8,331 nt of DNA, taken from Bacteroidales bacterium (lineage in GTDB: Bacteria > Bacteroidota > Bacteroidia > Bacteroidales > PUMT01). The position numbers and the translations under genes were made by a program. Positions 6,197 to 8,331 of the stretch are shown piece by piece. How positions within the stretch are numbered: the stretch's first letter is position 1; each line of letters begins with the position of its first letter. The stretch is from contig SKQJ01000433.1 of NCBI GenBank assembly GCA_007119075.1, positions 1-8,331 of the forward strand, in the 5' to 3' direction. The notes beneath the pieces were generated by a model. It was not told the DNA's origin, searched no databases, and saw only the letters and a list, made by a program, of their open reading frames with translations.

Positions 6197-7081
6197 ATGG
6201 CTGCAAAGAAAAATGCCCTGGGAAGAGGCCTCAGCGCACTTATTACGGATGAGGAACCCAGGACAAGGAACAGCGCCCCATCCGGGCATGATGAGCTTGA
6301 TGTCAGTCTGATCGAAGCCAATCCCTTTCAACCCCGTACAAGATTTGAAGAAGAATCCCTCCAGGAACTGGCGGCCTCCATCCGGGAACTTGGAATAATC
6401 CAGCCGGTCATTGTCAGGCACAAGGGAGACGGACGGTATCAGCTTATAGCAGGAGAGAGGCGCTTCAGGGCGGCAACGCTTATCGGGCTGGAGACCATTC
6501 CTGCTTTTGTGCGCACGGCCGACGATCAGGCATTGCTGGAGATGGCACTTGTGGAAAATATCCAGAGGGAAGACCTTGATGCAATAGAGATAGCCATTAG
6601 TTATCAGCGCCTGATCGATGAATGCAAGCTTACCCAGGAAACACTCAGCGAAAGGGTGGGCAAGAAACGGTCAACGATTTCCAATTATATAAGGCTACTT
6701 AAATTGCCGGCGGAGATCCAGCTCGGCATAAAGCACAGGCAGATAACCATGGGTCATGCCAGGTCGATCATAACTATCGACGATCCGGCCAGCCAGCTGT
6801 CCCTTTACAACAGGATCATAAGCCAGGACCTGTCGGTCCGCAAGGTGGAAGAGCTTGTCAGGGATATGGCCGGCAAAAATACCGGGGAAAGCCCCCAGCC
6901 GGCAGCAGGCAAAGCCGATGCCGGCGAATACGGGTCGCTCCGGGACCATCTTGCAGGGTTTTTCGGCACCGATGTCGAATTCAGGCGCAACGAAAAGGGC
7001 CGGGGCAGAATAATAATTCCTTTTGGCTCGAATGAAGATCTTGAAAGAATCATCGGGCTACTGGACAACCTGAATACTTAA
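6197..7081 (+). CDS. parB: Chromosome partitioning protein ParB (Spo0J), CTPase clamp
   Basis: This 294-residue protein loads at parS, slides as a CTP-bound clamp and stimulates ParA; it also recruits SMC condensin in other bacteria. The N-terminus KKNALGRGLSALI (4-16) is the conserved ParA-activating peptide. The ParB/Srx CTPase domain follows with NPFQPRTRF (42-50), IIQPVIVR (67-74) and the GERRFRAA box (86-93), then LVENIQREDLDAIE (118-131). A helix-turn-helix region about 145-170 (TQETLSERVGKKRSTISNYI) should read parS. A low-complexity linker (about 232-248) leads to the C-terminal dimerisation domain (about 250-294). All expected parts are present and the length is normal. The GGAGGT at 6154-6159 lies about 38 nt upstream of the ATG, too far to be its ribosome-binding site. 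Confidence 0.96.
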   Translation: MAAKKNALGRGLSALITDEEPRTRNSAPSGHDELDVSLIEANPFQPRTRFEEESLQELAASIRELGIIQPVIVRHKGDGRYQLIAGERRFRAATLIGLETIPAFVRTADDQALLEMALVENIQREDLDAIEIAISYQRLIDECKLTQETLSERVGKKRSTISNYIRLLKLPAEIQLGIKHRQITMGHARSIITIDDPASQLSLYNRIISQDLSVRKVEELVRDMAGKNTGESPQPAAGKADAGEYGSLRDHLAGFFGTDVEFRRNEKGRGRIIIPFGSNEDLERIIGLLDNLNT

Positions 7082-7104
7082 ACGGTTCAGTTCACCGTTA
7101 TTTT
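7081..7104 (+). terminator. Weak intrinsic terminator candidate after parB
   Basis: AACGGT (7081-7086) pairs with ACCGTT (7094-7099) around a 7-nt loop and is followed by ATTTT. The stem starts on the last base of the parB stop codon. It is short, so at most it reduces read-through into the next gene. A second imperfect hairpin, GCCTG (7112-7116) with CAGGC (7129-7133), follows. The remaining 120 nt before the next gene show nothing recognisable. Confidence 0.35.
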
Positions 7105-7254
7105 GCAGAAAGCCTGAACAGCCTTCGGCAGGCAAAATAATATGAACATGACATGAGGATTTGACTTCGTCGATCTCACATGCCGCTATGCTCTTTTAGC
7201 AATATGTGACAGATGTTGCATTAATCCGAGTGGAATACTGAATATGACCCTGAT

Positions 7255-7965
7255 TTGAACAATTTAGCAAAAATATTTACTTTATTTCTGATCATTCAAT
7301 CATTTTTGCTTGCAGCTTCACCGGAAGCCCATGCCTTTGAAGATACCCTGATGGTGGATTATCTTTACACGGCCCGGCAGAAATCCCTCTTCAGCCCCGG
7401 TCCGGAACGGCAGAAATCCCTCTTCAGCCCCGGTCCGGAACGGCAGGAATCCGTCTTCAATCCCGGTCCGGAACGGCAGGAATCCGTCTTCAATCCCGAT
7501 CCGGTCAGGGCAGCCATGTTTTCGGCGGTACTGCCCGGAATGGGCCAGATATACAACCGCAAATACTGGAAAGTCCCTATTGTATATGCCGGTTTTGCCG
7601 GTCTGACCTGGTATACCGTGTTTGCCCACGAACAATTCGTCCGCTACCGGACCGCCCTTGATTTTCGCATGGACGGCAATCCCGAGACCATCGACGAATT
7701 TGCCGGTGATTTCAGGTATACCCAGGATGTATTGACCCGTTTCAGGGATTATTACAGGCGCCAGCGCGACAGGACGGTGATCTGGACAGCCTTGTTTTAC
7801 GCCATTACGATAATTGATGCAACGGTTGATGCCCATCTGTTTGAATTTGATGTCAGCGATGATCTGGGAATGCAGATCGGACCATCGTTCCAGGGAGCTG
7901 ATTATTCCCTGTCAGGAAAAAACGGACAATTTGGAATGGGCGTTCGGTTCAGAATAAATTTTTAA
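7255..7965 (+). CDS. DUF5683 family envelope protein with an expanded repeat linker
   Basis: This 236-residue exported or membrane protein has no known function. Residues 1-27 form a signal peptide ending AHA (27). Residues 41-84 are four 11-residue repeats of the type RQ(K/E)S(L/V)F(S/N)P(G/D)P. The DUF5683 core begins with PDPVRAAMFSAVLPGMGQIYNRKYW, including the conserved PGxGQIYN turn, continues with a hydrophobic segment (about 104-118) and an acidic/aromatic middle, and ends with a second hydrophobic segment (about 180-195) and a beta-rich tail. The start is TTG 7255: the frame is closed at 7222-7224, no ATG occurs until residue 33, and a later start would remove the signal peptide. It lies between parB and a putative lytic transglycosylase gene, an arrangement I recall from other Bacteroidota. 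The family is confident; the role is unknown. Confidence 0.85.
   Translation: MNNLAKIFTLFLIIQSFLLAASPEAHAFEDTLMVDYLYTARQKSLFSPGPERQKSLFSPGPERQESVFNPGPERQESVFNPDPVRAAMFSAVLPGMGQIYNRKYWKVPIVYAGFAGLTWYTVFAHEQFVRYRTALDFRMDGNPETIDEFAGDFRYTQDVLTRFRDYYRRQRDRTVIWTALFYAITIIDATVDAHLFEFDVSDDLGMQIGPSFQGADYSLSGKNGQFGMGVRFRINF
7375..7506 (+). repeat. Four in-frame 33-bp tandem repeats inside the DUF5683 gene
   Basis: The units are 7375-7407, 7408-7440, 7441-7473 and 7474-7506. Units 1 and 2 are identical at all 33 positions. Units 3 and 4 match each other except near the 3' end, where unit 4 changes to encode PDPV and joins the conserved DUF5683 core. Because 33 is a multiple of three, gain or loss of a unit keeps the frame. 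Unit 4 is probably the ancestral sequence from which the others were copied. Confidence 0.97.
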
Positions 7966-7973
7966 TATATTTG
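7943..7973 (+). promoter_or_regulatory. Candidate promoter of the putative lytic transglycosylase gene
   Basis: TTCG (7943-7946), a 3-of-4 match to TTTG, is followed after 19 nt by TATATTTG (7966-7973), an exact TAnnTTTG box. The box starts on the base after the DUF5683 stop codon. Transcription would start near 7980, giving a leader of about 145 nt, long for this window. Confidence 0.5.
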
Positions 7974-7998
7974 CGATGATTTTCTTTTCTGAAATTGC

Positions 7999-8047
7999 AA
8001 CTCCGGATAACCTGGCCCGTATATAAGATGCTGGCTGATTTGGAGTT
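7999..8047 (+). promoter_or_regulatory. Predicted stem-loop in the long leader of the putative transglycosylase gene
   Basis: AACTCCGGAT (7999-8008) can pair along its whole length with ATTTGGAGTT (8038-8047): eight Watson-Crick and two G-U pairs. Inside it, TGGCC (8013-8017) can pair with GGCTG (8033-8037) using two wobbles, so the hairpin continues after a 4-nt bulge to a 15-nt loop. CCGGATAACC recurs exactly at 8105-8114, 10 nt before the ATG. No known riboswitch class is recognised. The function is unknown. Confidence 0.4.
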
Positions 8048-8124
8048 CCGTGCGACCCAGAGAAAGGCCCCTTGTTTTTTGCTGTTAAACCTATTGATTA
8101 TTAACCGGATAACCAGAATTCCCT

Positions 8125-8331
8125 ATGAGAACACTGTTTGTAATTGTCATTGCTTCAATTATTTCGTATACCGGTTACACCAATCCGAACCCATCATCAT
8201 CGGAAATCCTCCGGGAAGCACCCGATACCCTCGGATTCAAATTCGACGCCAACCTTGACAGCCTGCTGAACCTCTGGTTCGTAAAAAATGCGCCACTGTA
8301 CAGTTTTCGTAACCTTGAACGGGATACTTCC
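8125..8331 (+). CDS. N-terminus of a secreted protein, probably a MltD-like lytic transglycosylase (cut by window edge)
   Basis: From ATG 8125 the frame stays open for 69 codons to the end of the window. The first 17 or so residues (MRTLFVIVIASIISYTG) are a signal peptide, possibly cleaved near YT|N. The sequence DANLDSLLNLWFVKNA (about 43-58) resembles the segment before the catalytic domain in Bacteroidota membrane-bound lytic transglycosylases, and the position after parA-parB-DUF5683 is where I recall such a gene. The transglycosylase (SLT) domain and any LysM repeats would lie beyond the edge, so no catalytic residue can be seen. The product call is inference from the N-terminal motif and gene order. 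Such enzymes cleave the MurNAc-GlcNAc bond of peptidoglycan to give 1,6-anhydro ends. Confidence 0.6.
   Translation, partial: MRTLFVIVIASIISYTGYTNPNPSSSEILREAPDTLGFKFDANLDSLLNLWFVKNAPLYSFRNLERDTS

Noticed and set aside
7995..8258. Plus-strand 87-codon frame over the leader and start of the last gene
   Set aside because: It overlaps the signal-peptide reading frame at 8125 in another frame and has no coherent domain or start context.

Overview
The window reads as a piece of a Bacteroidota chromosome, probably Bacteroidales/Marinilabiliales-like; I would not go below phylum with confidence. The reasons are mostly direct. Several intergenic regions carry exact TAnnTTTG hexamer-type elements, the -7 motif of the Bacteroidota primary sigma factor. 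Start codons lack Shine-Dalgarno sequences. The genes include families typical of the phylum: a PorV/PorQ-like outer-membrane protein, a DUF5683 protein next to parAB, and a signal peptide that exposes Gln at the mature N-terminus. Every gene looks native and intact. I see no insertion sequence, phage gene, tRNA, rRNA or CRISPR array.

Layout. 1-31: terminator of an unseen upstream gene. 75-362 (+): stand-alone AroQ-class chorismate mutase. 381-1163 (-): phosphatidylserine synthase pssA, convergent with it. 1286-4042 (+): three genes, a PorV/PorQ-like beta-barrel protein, a small HAD-fold hydrolase and a lipoprotein glutaminyl cyclase of the beta-propeller type. 4050-5003 (-): a diacylglycerol-kinase-family lipid kinase, convergent with the cyclase. 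5004-5342: a divergent promoter region with no gene. 5343-7081 (+): chromosome-type parA and parB. 7255-7965 (+): a DUF5683 membrane protein with four in-frame 33-bp repeats. 8125 to the window edge (+): the N-terminus of a secreted protein, probably a MltD-like lytic transglycosylase.

How the genes fit together. parA and parB form the chromosome segregation module, and the following envelope genes (DUF5683, putative transglycosylase) form a linkage I recall as common in Bacteroidota. pssA and the lipid kinase both act on phospholipid precursors but lie apart under their own promoters. The glutaminyl cyclase and the PorV/PorQ-like protein fit the phylum's 'Q-rule': signal peptidase I leaves an N-terminal Gln that a periplasmic cyclase turns into pyroglutamate.

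Most of the window is ordinary core genome. I found no convincing new multi-gene system. The items most worth a second look are the recent repeat expansion in the DUF5683 protein, the structured long leader before the putative transglycosylase gene, and the cyclase with a candidate substrate encoded nearby.
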